The position numbers and the translations under genes are program-made. From Sipunculus nudus (lineage: Eukaryota; Annelida; Sipuncula; Golfingiida; Sipunculidae), in the NCBI GenBank assembly GCA_026874595.1, contig JAPPUL010000079.1:2041001-2105000 (forward strand): a DNA stretch of 64,000 bases, written 5' to 3'. Numbering within the stretch: the first letter of the stretch is position 1; each line of letters begins with the position of its first letter. The notes below the pieces were generated by a model, which worked only from the letters and a program-made list of their open reading frames with translations, was not told the DNA's origin and did not search any database. Shown piece after piece: positions 20,710 to 29,453 of the stretch.

Positions 20710-21512
20710 TGGAGACTCAACTCAAGGATCGCCAGTCTCATGATGTTAACTGCTACGTCATGCTGCAAACTGATCTTGTCTGCGTTGAACAGACGGCTTT
20801 GGCATACTTCCGCAAGCGGAACACGCTAGTCCTGGAACAAAAGTCCGCAATGGACTTTGTAACCGAAGCTGACCGTGCCATCGAGAAGTATATTCGACAA
20901 GAACTGGGCAGAGTTTGTCCTGACGATGCGGTTGTTGGAGAGGAACTTGGTGGTGATGTTGGCGAAACCTATTGGCTGGTCGATCCTATTGATGGGACCA
21001 GCAACTTTCTGTCGGGAGTGCCCTTATGGGCTATCTGAATTGTGTACGTATTGAACGGTCATCCGGTATTGGGAGGTGTCGCAATTCCCATGTTGGGACG
21101 AACACTGATTGGAGGTAAAGAACATCCAATTGCCGAAATCGGGAAATCGCCTTCCAATCATGGGGCCAAACCATTGGTATTTGGTATCGGTTGCAATGAA
21201 TTTTGGCCAAAGTCTCTCTGCGTTGAGATTGAATCCGTTTTGGCAAAGAGTGGTCTTACACCTGTTGCCCTAGAATCGTGCGCGACATCTCTCGTATTAT
21301 CCGCGTCGGGTGAACTTGCAGGGTATGCCGAGGCGCATGTTGGCTTTTGGGACATTGCTGCAGGTATGGCACTTTGTGAAGCTGCTGGACTCGCGGTTAG
21401 ATTTCAGGGTGCTGCTGGAGCATCTGCTTCATCTGTGTCAGTCGGTCCCGCCAGTATTCAACCGGCGATCAGTTCTGCGGCAAGTGCCCAGGGGCAATCT
21501 GAAAAAATCTGA
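20709..21512 (+). pseudogene. Inositol-monophosphatase-family phosphatase, interrupted by TGA
   Basis: Mg-dependent IMPase/FBPase-like phosphatase. Motifs present: VTEADRAIEKYI, VGEELGGD, YWLVDPIDGTSNFLSG (metal site), and WDIAAGMALCEAAG (second metal motif). An in-frame TGA at 21036-21038 interrupts LWAI-IVYV, where Ser is usual; reading continues in the same frame to 21512. Start at the ATG overlapping the phosphodiesterase stop. Together with the phosphodiesterase this suggests that glycerophosphoinositol or a related compound was degraded; that substrate is inferred. Confidence 0.75.
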
Positions 21513-21613
21513 AACCCGCTCTGGACACGGGACACGAGTTTCGATAGCAATTTTCAATATCGGATCAATCCAACTTTCAATCTATCCATTTTAAAACCCT
21601 ATTAATTATTGTT

Positions 21614-21829
21614 TTATTTTAGAAATGAATTTGGTATCCACATTACCAAATCCGGGAACAGGCATATCAAAAAAAGCACCGTAACATTAGCCAAAAGAAA
21701 TGGTGCGGTTCGAAGGAATATCTTGCCGATATCCATTCGTGCTATCGCGGCACAAGCATTCAGGCAATTTCCAACTGGTGGTGTGCAAGCACCAACAGCA
21801 AGACCCGAAACCAGAACACCCCCAAAATG
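21614..21829 (-). pseudogene. TRAP transporter large permease (DctM) C-terminal fragment
   Basis: Reverse translation ends with LAVGACTPPVGNCLNACAAIARMDIGKIFLRTAPFL and WIPNSFLK, the last two helices of a DctM subunit. Everything upstream of this segment is missing, replaced by the unrelated forward gene at 21827. A deletion relic. Confidence 0.6.
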
Positions 21830-22096
21830 ATTGATCCTTTTACAGGACATGAAGCTAAGGGTGAGCTGATTGATGAATACCAAACCATGTTTCAGCAGAA
21901 GAGCTCCGCACATTTTGAGGCTCTGATTGAAGATTATAACCAACTCATTTCTGGCAATGATTTTCAGCAGCGTGTTGATGCATATCTTGAGGATATTTCA
22001 AATAGCAGCCGATACTCGCAGACTGATATTGATAAGCTGATAAAGTCAGTGCGCGAGGAATTAACCCCAATCAATATAATAGAGCGTTTCCAATGA
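21827..22096 (+). CDS. Small acidic hypothetical protein
   Basis: 89 residues, acidic and predicted helical: MIDPFTGHEAKGELIDEYQTMF, then GNDFQQRVDAYLEDISNSS and ending TPINIIERF. I do not recognise the family. The ATG of a second short frame (MNPKQEFERTIGTVLSSL) overlaps at 22093 and stops after 18 codons, so these may be two genes of a former operon, the second truncated. The 5' end abuts the DctM fragment directly, suggesting that this piece was joined here by rearrangement. No upstream promoter is evident, so expression is doubtful. Confidence 0.4.
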   Translation: MIDPFTGHEAKGELIDEYQTMFQQKSSAHFEALIEDYNQLISGNDFQQRVDAYLEDISNSSRYSQTDIDKLIKSVREELTPINIIERFQ

Positions 22097-22595
22097 ATCC
22101 CAAACAGGAATTCGAACGCACGATTGGCACGGTACTTTCATCACTATAATTGAAAATATGTAGAGAGCAGAAATCAAACCAGGACAAGGTGTTGCAACAT
22201 AAAACTTGCTTTTCCTTGTTTTCAGGGGGGCAATACACCGCCACTAACTGTTTTCTAACTTTTCTCTGACTTCCATATATGCTGTTAGACTAAGCAGCAA
22301 AAGCCCAGTGTTTGTGGGGTTTTTAGCTGTTTGTAAGTTGACTTCCTCTCACTAAAAACACCCTGTTTTTCTCTGATTTTTCTCTTATGTATACCCCTTT
22401 CCTGAAAAACACCGTACTTAGAAAAGCGAAGTACGGAGCTTTTAGTCATGGGAGCTCAAGGGTTTCGTAATTAACCGGTTCGCCCCAGTCTATGGGTTGC
22501 CGTAAGCCTCCTGAAGCTGCCCATCGAAAGCCCACTGAAAGCGACGTTGCAATCAAAGGAAAATCTTGTGGCGCATTGTGTACGTATGCATAGCC
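22097..22595. other. Intergenic region without a recognisable gene
   Basis: Apart from the short frame ending near 22149, nothing codes here. A GC-clamped stretch around 22299-22324 (AAAAGCCC then GGGGTTTTT) is terminator-like, and a clearer hairpin lies at 22412-22443. Confidence 0.4.
22412..22443 (+). terminator. Hairpin followed by T-rich run
   Basis: Perfect 8-bp stem CCGTACTT (22412-22419) and AAGTACGG (22429-22436) with a 9-nt loop, then AGCTTTT. Shape fits a Rho-independent terminator, but no intact gene now ends here on the forward strand. Confidence 0.55.
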
Positions 22596-23122
22596 CTATT
22601 GTGCCACCGTCTGGCGGATTATGGTTTTCCATCGCTCTGGAGCAGCATTGCGGATATTACTCAAATATATTTCATGGTGTTTGCCATGCCTTTGGTAAGT
22701 CTTCTTCAAGGGTTTCAAATCTGATAAGCGGTAACACTGCGGGGTTTTGCTTTGTTACAACCTGCTGCGCTGCTTGCTCAAGCATATCTTCAGTGATGCA
22801 GTCTGGCTGCATAATCATAAGAGTCCATTTCTAGCCTGCCTTGTCCTTCACGCTGAACGTCTCCATATCATCGGCCCACCAAAAACCTTCTAGCGGCATA
22901 ACGCCATAATAAATCTCTAAATCGCTTTTCCTAATCATAAATTTAAGAGCATAAGAAAGAGAGAAAAGCGCCTCTGTCGCATCTTCAAAATGCGATGTAT
23001 TCAAGCTCTCCTTCTCCATCAATCATTAAAAAATTCATAGCAGGAACATCAGCCATCTCCACGGATTTTATCGAAGGTTTATAATAGGCTTTAAGTTACT
23101 TTTTATAATCAATTTTCTTCAT
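22596..23122 (-). pseudogene. GyrI-like small-molecule-binding protein, decayed
   Basis: The reverse strand opens MKKIDYKK then TAA, where Glu is expected, then LKAYYKPSIKSVEMADVPAMNFLMIDGEGE. After a frameshift it reads DATEALFSLSYALKFMIRK and MPLEGFWWADDMETF, then LMIMQPDCITEDMLEQA, all characteristic of GyrI-like domain proteins. An internal deletion joins LPKA directly to GKHHEIYLSNIRNAAPERWKTIIRQ, removing the centre of the domain. Three separate lesions make it inactive. Confidence 0.7.
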
Positions 23123-23310
23123 TTGAGACTAAGGAGATTTTGATAGGCTTTTAAAAAGAAATATATTTATGAATATCAAATTTATAATAAAATATTAAAT
23201 TTTACGTTAGTCATAATTAATAAAGGAGAAAATATGGAAAATTACAATGATGTAAAAATACAACGAAAGGCTCAAAAGTGTTAATAATCGTATTAACTGT
23301 ATTAGCATTT

Positions 23311-24341
23311 TTACTCTCCTTCTTTAACAGCGTTCCAATATTGATCCAGCAGATCCTGTGTTTGTACAGCGCGGGCAATGCTTTGCAAGGCAGCCTCACC
23401 AGCAGGATCTTTTGCAAGCGCGGCAAAATGATCAATCATCCAAACCGTTTGCGGTTTTTCAGTCTCAACCACATGATACGCCCATTCTTTAGATGTCTGC
23501 ATGCCGGTGCGCTTGGTGTAGCCCACTTTATGATCTGGATCATCAAAGCAAAATCCATCCTTCCAATCCAACGCATAATCATCCATATGGATCATGCCAT
23601 CATGCCCCAAAATATCGAGGTCAAGAATGCAAACACCTGCATTATAACCAAAATCAAAGGTGCTGCTTTTCCCGTCTTCAAAGGCGATATGACCACTGCC
23701 GCGGATGATCGCACCCGTTTCCGCGTCGCGCACAATACTGCCGCCCACCGATTTGACAGGCGTATGCGGTTGTAAAAATTCAACAATCGCCCTCATCGAA
23801 AATACCACGCCGTATCACCGACTGCGCCTGTGGGCTCTTTTTCAGGATTAAAGCGGATATTGCTGCGATCCATAAAGGGAAAGAAAAAGCTCGTCTTTAC
23901 GACTTGTGCTGCCCCGATTTCGCGCTCTATGCCGCCCTCACGCAAATCTTTTGTGCGCGGGCTGTTGGTGAAATGCGTCGCATCCATAAAAGCAACACCA
24001 TGATCTTGCGCGGCTGTAGCCATCTTTTGTACCGATGTGGTGCTATCAAAGGGCTTATCTACTAGTAAGTGCTTCTTCGCCGCAGCGGCAGCCAGTGCTA
24101 TATCTTCCTTTACATGTGTGGGCGTGGCAATATACACCGCATCCACATCGGCAGAGGCCAACATCGCCGGCACATCATCAAAGACGATATCAATGCCATG
24201 CTCGCTGGCAAAACTTTGTGCAGATTCTAGGCGGCGGCTCGCAACGCCTGCGATGATAGCGGCGTCTGATCTTTTGATGGCGTCGGCAACCACAGCGGCA
24301 ATCATGCCTGAGCCAATAACCCCTATACGAAGTTGTGTCAT
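23311..24341 (-). pseudogene. Gfo/Idh/MocA-family NAD(P)-dependent dehydrogenase, frameshifted
   Basis: N-terminal Rossmann domain: RIGVIGSGMIAAVVADAI (residues 5-22), then DVDAVYIATPTHVKEDIALAAAAAKKHLLVDKPF with the catalytic Lys in the DKP motif. The frame ends at 23793 after GDTAWYFR; the C-terminal domain continues in another frame as SMRAIVEFLQPHTPVKSVGGSIV and runs to 23311. A single indel at a TTTT run near 23800 explains both. Its G+C is clearly higher than in the neighbours, which suggests acquisition. Substrate unknown; a sugar or inositol derivative is typical for the family. Confidence 0.8.
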
Positions 24342-24594
24342 AGCCTATCTCCTTTAAACACATTTTGAATATCTATATTTTCAGTATTGGATATTTTGTG
24401 ATATTTTAAAAGTAGATTGATTTTATAAAAGCAATAAAAAATATGAATATCTATAACAAAGACCTTAATACCCTTATGCTCTTTATTATTATCTGATACC
24501 CGGAAGAGTCAAAACACTACATCCCAAAATATTTGATAGAAGCAATCCCTATTATTATCTGATAGCCATCAGTAATTTCACTCATCACTTATTC

Positions 24595-25335
24595 CTAATG
24601 ATTTAGTATTTTAGATAAAAATAGTTTAGAGCGTTCACCGCGTTCAGTTTCAAAAAACTCTTTTTTACTACAATCTTCTTCGATTCTACCCTCATCCATA
24701 AAAATAACTCTATCAGCAACTCTCTTCGCAAATCCCATTTCGTGAGTTACAACCATCATAGTCATACCATCATTTGCCAGTTCAACCATCACATCTAATA
24801 CCTCATTAATCATCTCAGGATCAAGTGCAGATGTTGGCTCATCAAACAGCATAGCAATCGGATCTATAGCAAGTCCCCGAGCAATAGCAACACGCTGTTG
24901 TTGCCCCCCTGATAACTCACTAGGGTATTTCTTAGCATGCTCTTTAAGACCAACTCTTTCTAATAGTTCTATAGAGCGTTTTTGGGCATTATTTGCATCA
25001 CGTCCAAGCACTTTAGTTTGTGCAAGAGATATATTATCTGACACTCTTAAGTGGGGAAATAGCTCAAAATGTTGAAAAACCATACCAATACGAGATCGTA
25101 GTTTAGGTAAATTCGTTTTTTTATGATTAACTTGAATACGCTCTTCTAACACTTCAACAAAGATTTCGCCTTGCTGAATTGGCTCAAGGCCATTAACACA
25201 TTGAATTAGTGTGCTTTTACCCGAGCCAGAAGGCCCGCAAACAACAACAACTTCACCCTTATTAATTTCCAAATTGCAGTTATTTAGTACTTGAAAATCA
25301 CCAAACCATTTGCTTACATTGTTAAATTTAATCAT
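24595..25335 (-). CDS. gltL: Polar amino acid ABC importer ATPase (GltL-like)
   Basis: ATPase of a glutamate/aspartate-type importer, 246 residues. Walker [21 protein letters not shown] (about residues 33-52), Q-loop [11 protein letters not shown], signature [16 protein letters not shown], Walker [15 protein letters not shown] and switch His in [22 protein letters not shown] are all intact. It overlaps the upstream permease by 4 bp and is the last gene of the operon. The assignment to the family is secure; the exact amino acid is not. Confidence 0.88.
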   Translation of the reverse strand: MIKFNNVSKWFGDFQVLNNCNLEINKGEVVVVCGPSGSGKSTLIQCVNGLEPIQQGEIFVEVLEERIQVNHKKTNLPKLRSRIGMVFQHFELFPHLRVSDNISLAQTKVLGRDANNAQKRSIELLERVGLKEHAKKYPSELSGGQQQRVAIARGLAIDPIAMLFDEPTSALDPEMINEVLDVMVELANDGMTMMVVTHEMGFAKRVADRVIFMDEGRIEEDCSKKEFFETERGERSKLFLSKILNH

Positions 25336-25991
25336 GTTTTAATTTTCCTTTGTAGGTAGGCTATTGAAGAAGACGCTATTATACAGATGATAAAATAAAC
25401 TACCGCAACTGTTGAGTAGAGTTCTACCAGCCTATTTTCGCTGTTAGCAACGATACTTGCATTAACTAAAAAGTCATGTAGCCCAACAACATACACCAAA
25501 GAAGTATCTTGAAACAAAACAACCGCCTGGGTTAATAAAATTGGCACCATATTCCGAAAAGCCTGTGGCAATACAATATAACGCATATTCTGCTGATATG
25601 TTAAACCAAGAGCCTCACCTGCACGAACCTGCCCAGTTTTTATACTTTGAATGCCTGCACGAATAATCTCGCAATAATAGGCTGACTCAAACATAATAAA
25701 AGCAATTAATACTGAACTAAAACTGCCTACAGACCTACCAACGATATATGGCACCAGAAAATAGAACCAAAAAATTACTAGAATTAAAGGCATTGAACGA
25801 AAGAAATTTACATATGAGCCTGCTATAAAAGATAAACTCTTAAAACCAGAAAGACGGCACAACGCAAGCAATGTTCCGAAAATAGTACCTCCAATAATTG
25901 CTATAAAGGTCAATATAAGCGTTAATCCCATACCCTCAGCAAGGAAGCCTGCTGATTCAATAATTATATTAAAATCAAAATCTGAAAACAT
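25332..25991 (-). CDS. gltK: Polar amino acid ABC importer permease (GltK-like)
   Basis: 219-residue HisMQ-type permease with about five hydrophobic helices. The EAA loop reads [32 protein letters not shown], and [19 protein letters not shown] near residue 65 is typical. Starts one base after the stop of the other permease and overlaps the ATPase gene by 4 bp. Confidence 0.86.
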   Translation of the reverse strand: MFSDFDFNIIIESAGFLAEGMGLTLILTFIAIIGGTIFGTLLALCRLSGFKSLSFIAGSYVNFFRSMPLILVIFWFYFLVPYIVGRSVGSFSSVLIAFIMFESAYYCEIIRAGIQSIKTGQVRAGEALGLTYQQNMRYIVLPQAFRNMVPILLTQAVVLFQDTSLVYVVGLHDFLVNASIVANSENRLVELYSTVAVVYFIICIIASSSIAYLQRKIKT

Positions 25992-26714
25992 TTATTTAGT
26001 TCCAAGCGATACTAATCCAGGTATGGCAACACGGCTTTCTACTACTTTCATCACAGTCATTACAATAAATGTAATTGCTATATATAATACTGTGGCTGCG
26101 GTGAAGGCTTCAAAGCCCTGAAAGGTATATTCTTCTATTTGTCTAGTTTGAGCTGTTAATTCTAAAACACCAATAGTTAATGCTAGTGATGAATTTTTAA
26201 AAATACCTAAAAATTCACTAGTCATTGGCGGAATAATTGTTCGATAACTAACAGGTAATAAAATATATCTGTATACTTGTAACTGTGTTAAGCCAATTGC
26301 TTTTGATGCTGCCTTTTGTCCGGCAGGAATAGCATTAATTCCCGCACGAACTTGTTCGGCAACTCTAGATGATGTATAGGTCCCAAGACAAATAACTGCT
26401 GTAGTAACCTCTGGCAGGGGCATTTCTCTTTTAACCCATATACCCCAGTCCGCAGGCAATAATTCAGGAACTACAAAATACCAAATAAACATCTGAACTA
26501 GTAAAGGTATATTCCGAAAAAGTGAAACATAGGCGGCCCCAAAAGAACGTGCAAAACGATTGTCTAGTGTTCTTATGATGCCTGCCAAAGAACCCAGTAT
26601 GAAGGCAATGACCCAAGCTAATGCTGCAACTGTTATGGTCCAGCCAAGACCAGATAATAACCAGTCAAAATAAGGCTCCGTAAAAATAATACCCCAGTTC
26701 CAGTTATAGTTCAT
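25992..26714 (-). CDS. gltJ: Polar amino acid ABC importer permease (GltJ-like)
   Basis: 240-residue HisMQ-type permease. The opening MNYNWNWGIIFTEPYFDWLLSGLGWTIT resembles GltJ, YVSLFRNIPLLVQMFIWYFVVPELLP follows, and the EAA loop is GQKAASKAIGLTQLQVYRYILLPVSYR. It pairs with the adjacent permease to form the channel. Intact and co-transcribed. Confidence 0.86.
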   Translation of the reverse strand: MNYNWNWGIIFTEPYFDWLLSGLGWTITVAALAWVIAFILGSLAGIIRTLDNRFARSFGAAYVSLFRNIPLLVQMFIWYFVVPELLPADWGIWVKREMPLPEVTTAVICLGTYTSSRVAEQVRAGINAIPAGQKAASKAIGLTQLQVYRYILLPVSYRTIIPPMTSEFLGIFKNSSLALTIGVLELTAQTRQIEEYTFQGFEAFTAATVLYIAITFIVMTVMKVVESRVAIPGLVSLGTK

Positions 26715-26755
26715 AGTTATAGATTAATAATTATTATCTAATTTTAATTTATAAA

Positions 26756-27649
26756 TTAATGTGAAAATGCCTGAACTTCAAATGCAGTTCGCAAAGTATC
26801 ACTTAGTGGCATATTAATATTGTTTGGCCCTGGCTCAAACCATTTTGCATAAATCCTATGCAGAGTGCCATCACGCATCATATCTGCTAATTTAGCATCC
26901 CCAAGTCTGCGAAATAAAGAGTCCCCTTGAGGAACCATAATACCATAAGGATCAAAACTAAGATAACGTCCTACTACTTTATATCTCCCTTTCCTTTTGG
27001 CTTTCGCTATTAATGCATATAGCTTTGCAGAATCAGCTGCAAATGCATCTACTCGCCCAGATGTTAAAGATGCCCAGCCCTCTGCGATACCTTTAACCAT
27101 CACAAATTTAATCTTTAATCTCTTTTCTCTTGCAATCTCTTTAACTGCTTTTTCATTGGTCGTGCCTAATGCAAGAGCTATAGCTTTCCCATTCATATCC
27201 TCTATTCTATTTATCCTAGAGCGTTTAGGTACTGCTAATTTTGTTCCAGTAATAAAAGTAGTAGAAAGATAATCTACTTGTTTACGACGTGTTAAATTAT
27301 GTGTTGTAGTGCCACACTCCATATCCAAAGTGCCATTAGCTATTAATGGAATACGAGTTTGAGCTGTTATTGGCACATATTTAATCTTAAGATTCGGTTT
27401 GCCTACTACTTTTTTAATCTCTTCGATAATCTCTGCGCAAATATCTAAAGTATAGCCTTCTGGCTTGCCTTGTCTGTTATAGTAGGAAAATGGAACTGAA
27501 GATCTACGGTGCCCTACATTAATAACACCTCTTTTAGCAATGCGTTTAAGAACAAAAGAATTTTCAATATTATCAGCTTTTGCAATTGTTATTAAAGACA
27601 TAGACAAAGTGATAATTACTGTAACACTAGTTAATATTTTTAGTTTCAT
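26756..27649 (-). CDS. gltI: Amino acid ABC importer periplasmic binding protein (GltI-like)
   Basis: 297 residues. A good signal peptide (MKLKILTSVTVIITLSMSLITIAKA) is followed by the family 3 solute-binding fold: GVINVGHRRSSVPFSYYNRQGKPEGYTLDICAEI, then the LDMECGTTTHNLTRRKQVDYLS loop and RVDAFAADSAKLYAL. The TTHN and YLS segments match glutamate/aspartate binders. AAGGAG lies upstream of the ATG. It is the first transporter gene of the operon; specificity for Glu/Asp is inferred from motif resemblance. Confidence 0.85.
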   Translation of the reverse strand: MKLKILTSVTVIITLSMSLITIAKADNIENSFVLKRIAKRGVINVGHRRSSVPFSYYNRQGKPEGYTLDICAEIIEEIKKVVGKPNLKIKYVPITAQTRIPLIANGTLDMECGTTTHNLTRRKQVDYLSTTFITGTKLAVPKRSRINRIEDMNGKAIALALGTTNEKAVKEIAREKRLKIKFVMVKGIAEGWASLTSGRVDAFAADSAKLYALIAKAKRKGRYKVVGRYLSFDPYGIMVPQGDSLFRRLGDAKLADMMRDGTLHRIYAKWFEPGPNNINMPLSDTLRTAFEVQAFSH

Positions 27650-27715
27650 AAAAAACTCCTTATTTTTTAAAATTACAATATCGTTTATCCCAGCAACGAC
27701 CCTCAGTTTTGTAAA

Positions 27716-28192
27716 TTATATACTAATTTTAAAGGTTGCCTCTACTTCAACTGCTGCTCCCAAAGGCAATGATGAACACCCAACAGCTGCACGAGCATGG
27801 ACTCCCAAGTCTCCAAAAACAGCTGTCATTAATTCAGATGCACCATTTAGTATTTGAGGATGCTCTTTAAAATCTTTATGTGAACTCACAAAACCACCAA
27901 TACGTACACAGCGTTCAACGCGTTCAAGGTCTCCGTTACAAGCGGCATTAAGTTGAGATAATATATTAATTGCACAAATGTATGCAGCCTTAATACCATC
28001 TTCAAGTGATACATTTTTTCCAAGCTGTCCTGAATACTTAAGCTCACCTGCCACCATCGGAAGCTGGCCTGATATAACTACCAACCCATCAACTATTTGA
28101 TATGGTTGATAACTAGCAATACTTTGTGGTGGGAACCCAAGTATAATTCCTAGCTCTTCCAAACGCTGTTTAATATTATTTTTATTTGTCAT
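27716..28192 (-). CDS. RidA/YjgF/YER057c-family protein
   Basis: 158 residues. RidA proteins hydrolyse reactive enamine/imine intermediates of amino-acid catabolism. The long subgroup opening LGIILGFPPQSIASYQPYQIVDGLVVISGQLP is seen. HARAAVGCSSLPLGAAVEVEATF carries the conserved Arg of the active site and the C-terminal trimer signature. It lies just upstream of the amino-acid importer in the same orientation (67 bp gap), suggesting shared use during amino-acid degradation. It is not the short RidA itself, so I leave the symbol empty. Confidence 0.82.
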   Translation of the reverse strand: MTNKNNIKQRLEELGIILGFPPQSIASYQPYQIVDGLVVISGQLPMVAGELKYSGQLGKNVSLEDGIKAAYICAINILSQLNAACNGDLERVERCVRIGGFVSSHKDFKEHPQILNGASELMTAVFGDLGVHARAAVGCSSLPLGAAVEVEATFKISI

Positions 28193-28379
28193 CCGCTATT
28201 ATAAAGTATATTGCAAATTAGCTGTTTTTAATCAGCTTCTTTAACCTACTCAATTTTAATTTTTGTTTCAAGTAATTCCATATTTTTTTTCAGTTATTTC
28301 TCATAAATACACTCGCAAATAACTTTTTTTTAATCAAAAGACACAACTGTCTACGACAACTCAAATTAGATTGACAGCC
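28193..28379. promoter_or_regulatory. Upstream region of the RidA-gltIJKL operon
   Basis: AT-rich leader that must contain the operon promoter. No strong operator palindrome was seen. Confidence 0.3.
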
Positions 28380-28530
28380 TTATTTCATAAAATAATATTC
28401 AGCAATCTTTTCATCTAATCCTTGATAGTAATATCGTTTAGTAAATTTAATGATAATCTCATTATTCCCAACCTCAGAAGGTATTTTGTAATCTAAATAT
28501 TTATGAGGATGAATGTGATTATAGAAAAAC
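28380..28530 (-). mobile_element. Integrase-type transposase C-terminal fragment
   Basis: Reverse translation gives FFYNHIHPHKYLDYKIPSEVG followed by about 25 residues to a stop. The pattern YNxxxPHxxLxYxxPxE is the C-terminal end of DDE integrase transposases of the IS3 or IS481 type. Only this end remains. Confidence 0.55.
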
Positions 28531-28649
28531 TAAGCTCTTGCAAAGCAAAATTCAATACTGTTTTTGATGTTAAACTAGATTAACGAAACTTCTTTCGTTT
28601 GCTAATCTATAGCCATGACATTATAAAGTATGTTTATAGAAGGGTCATT

Positions 28650-29143
28650 AGACTGCCTGGCTCGTGTCATCCCAAGAAACGCGACACTTTCATTTTGGGC
28701 TTCTTTAATGATGTTGATGTGATCCATATAGCGTTTTCTGATTACCACACGAGCATACTAAGCGAGGAAAGTGACTCTAATAAACTTTATGATCTGAGGT
28801 CCGATCTGAATAGTTATCAGGTTTATTCTTCTTATCAGTTTGAATTATCAGTTCGAACTTTTGGTGGAACTCTATTTTAATGGTTAGAAACGGGAAACTC
28901 TAAACTCGGTTCTGGATGCCTGTGTTGCAGTATATAGCAGCGACTCGATGAAGACGGGCAGGTAGATTTCAAAGGAAAGCTAAAGCATAGAATATACGGT
29001 TTTCTTACTTCAATTTTGCCTATACATCAATGCTGAGTGGGTGAAGCTGTTGATATTCCTGAATTTCCTTATTCCGAAACTGCCCACACTTAAAGAAGAG
29101 GAGTGCTACAAAAGGAGGATCTGAAGCAATTTCTTTTTTAATT
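28650..29143 (+). pseudogene. Fossil type I restriction subunit HsdR (C-terminal part)
   Basis: Forward translation reads SCHPKKRDTFILGFFNDVDVI, LSEESDSNKLYDLRSDLNSYQVYS, LDACVAVYS, QRLDEDGQVDFKGKLK, GFLTSILP and, in another frame, AEWVKLLIFLNFLIPKLPTLKEEE. These match the helical C-terminal region of one HsdR lineage, in order, with several frameshifts and stops. It is clearly different from the intact HsdR at 55-58 kb. No hsdM or hsdS partner remains beside it, so this is the trace of an earlier restriction system. Confidence 0.65.
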
Positions 29144-29453
29144 AAGTAATGACCACTCACCAGCTTTCAACATGATGCTACTAAGTCTCTTTCCCTTTAT
29201 TATAAACATTAATTGGGCTTTTGAGCATTTCACAACTATCTCAAAATAGACTTTTCTATTTCGTTTTAGTAAACCAAATACCTATGTTTTAGCAGCTGTT
29301 CCAAGTTCACACTACCTCTTACTCTTCTTGCTACAAAATAACTTTCATCTTTTTTTATTCTTAAGTTAGTAAAATACAATAAATTTGTTTAGCAATTGTA
29401 GCTTTTGACATGTGAATATACTATAGTAAAGGCTTTTAATGCTTAAGAAATTT
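29144..29453. other. Intergenic region, nothing recognised
   Basis: AT-rich stretch between the fossil hsdR and the 3' end of the TRAP permease gene. No gene, clear terminator or long repeat was found. Confidence 0.3.

Noticed and set aside
22470-22510. GGTTCG within the intergenic stretch as the T-arm of a tRNA gene.
   Set aside because: No acceptor stem, anticodon arm or CCA end can be folded around it.
22547-22834. Forward Cys-rich ORF.
   Set aside because: It is antisense to the GyrI-like pseudogene, whose motifs are unambiguous.
23233-23283. Sixteen-codon forward ORF MENYNDVKIQRKAQKC behind AAGGAG.
   Set aside because: Good ribosome site, but too short, unrecognised and at the edge of a decayed region; not supported as a gene.
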